Shown in pieces: positions 5,677 to 5,729 of a stretch of DNA of 5,729 bases (positions within the stretch are counted from its first letter, which is position 1; every line of letters starts with the position of its first letter). The position numbers and the translations under genes were made by a program. Source of the DNA: Pseudomonadota bacterium. Lineage in GTDB: Bacteria; Bdellovibrionota_B; Oligoflexia; Oligoflexales; JAPPIL01. The notes beneath the pieces were generated by a model, which was given only the letters and a program-made list of their open reading frames with translations, was not told the origin of the DNA and made no database searches. The stretch lies in contig JAPPIL010000052.1 of NCBI GenBank assembly GCA_028877195.1, forward strand, positions 1-5,729. Reading direction: 5' to 3'.

Positions 5677-5729
5677 GGCTTTGTTGCATAACTAACATCT
5701 CTCCTTTTTAGTATGGGGGGGGGGGGGGG
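5677..5729 (+). mobile_element. End of an IS5-like insertion sequence, running off the right edge
   Basis: GGCTTTGTTGCATAAC (5677-5692) starts an element that continues to the right out of the window. Positions 5693-5715 continue to match the left edge in inverted orientation, with three extra bases here (CTCC against C before the T run). From 5715 the sequence is 15 consecutive Gs where the left copy would predict a mixed sequence beginning CGGAGGG. The G run is more likely a sequencing or assembly artefact than genuine DNA. Confidence 0.65.

Overview
This 5.7 kb window looks like a bacterial chromosomal segment, probably proteobacterial, lying between copies of an IS5-type insertion sequence. 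Pointers to the organism are weak. GlmM and PdxJ are clear orthologues. A glmM-pdxJ pair is an arrangement I recall from Geobacter-type deltaproteobacteria, and the GlmM sequence resembles delta-, epsilon- and alphaproteobacterial forms about as well as gammaproteobacterial ones. Neither tRNA gene encodes its 3' CCA, which argues against an E. coli-like gammaproteobacterium. The tRNA-His gene encodes G-1 with C73, which argues against typical free-living alphaproteobacteria. Abundant IS ends plus an exported ankyrin-repeat protein would suit a host-associated bacterium, but that is inference.

Layout. Positions 1-55 and 5677-5729 are the outer ends of an IS-like element in inverted orientation. 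Both carry the 16-bp end GGCTTTGTTGCATAAC, and the element body runs out of the window on each side. The last 15 bases are a pure G run, probably a read or assembly artefact. Positions 115-454 hold two divergent tRNA genes, His (GTG) on the minus strand and Asp (GTC) on the plus strand. Positions 529-812 are a 284-bp element with the same 16-bp ends facing each other, a possible CCT target duplication, two strong internal hairpins and no transposase: a MITE. Positions 913-2064 encode a predicted lipoprotein with paired cysteines in what look like two related beta domains. Positions 2156-3343 (minus strand, convergent with it) encode an exported ankyrin-repeat protein. After a 179-bp divergent intergenic region containing a Fur-box-like sequence, glmM (3523-4875) and pdxJ (4888-5607) form a tight two-gene operon with a weak candidate terminator at 5633-5658.

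How the parts work together. glmM supplies glucosamine-1-phosphate for peptidoglycan and LPS precursors, and pdxJ closes the pyridoxine-5'-phosphate ring for the PLP cofactor. They are housekeeping genes whose only visible link is shared transcription. The two exported proteins of unknown function form a small accessory block between the tRNAs and the housekeeping operon, with the MITE just upstream of the lipoprotein gene. I see no complete transposase, no CRISPR array and no recognised defence or toxin-antitoxin system. The items most worth following are the MITE with its folded interior, the lipoprotein/ankyrin pair, and the odd permuted repeat structure of the window ends.
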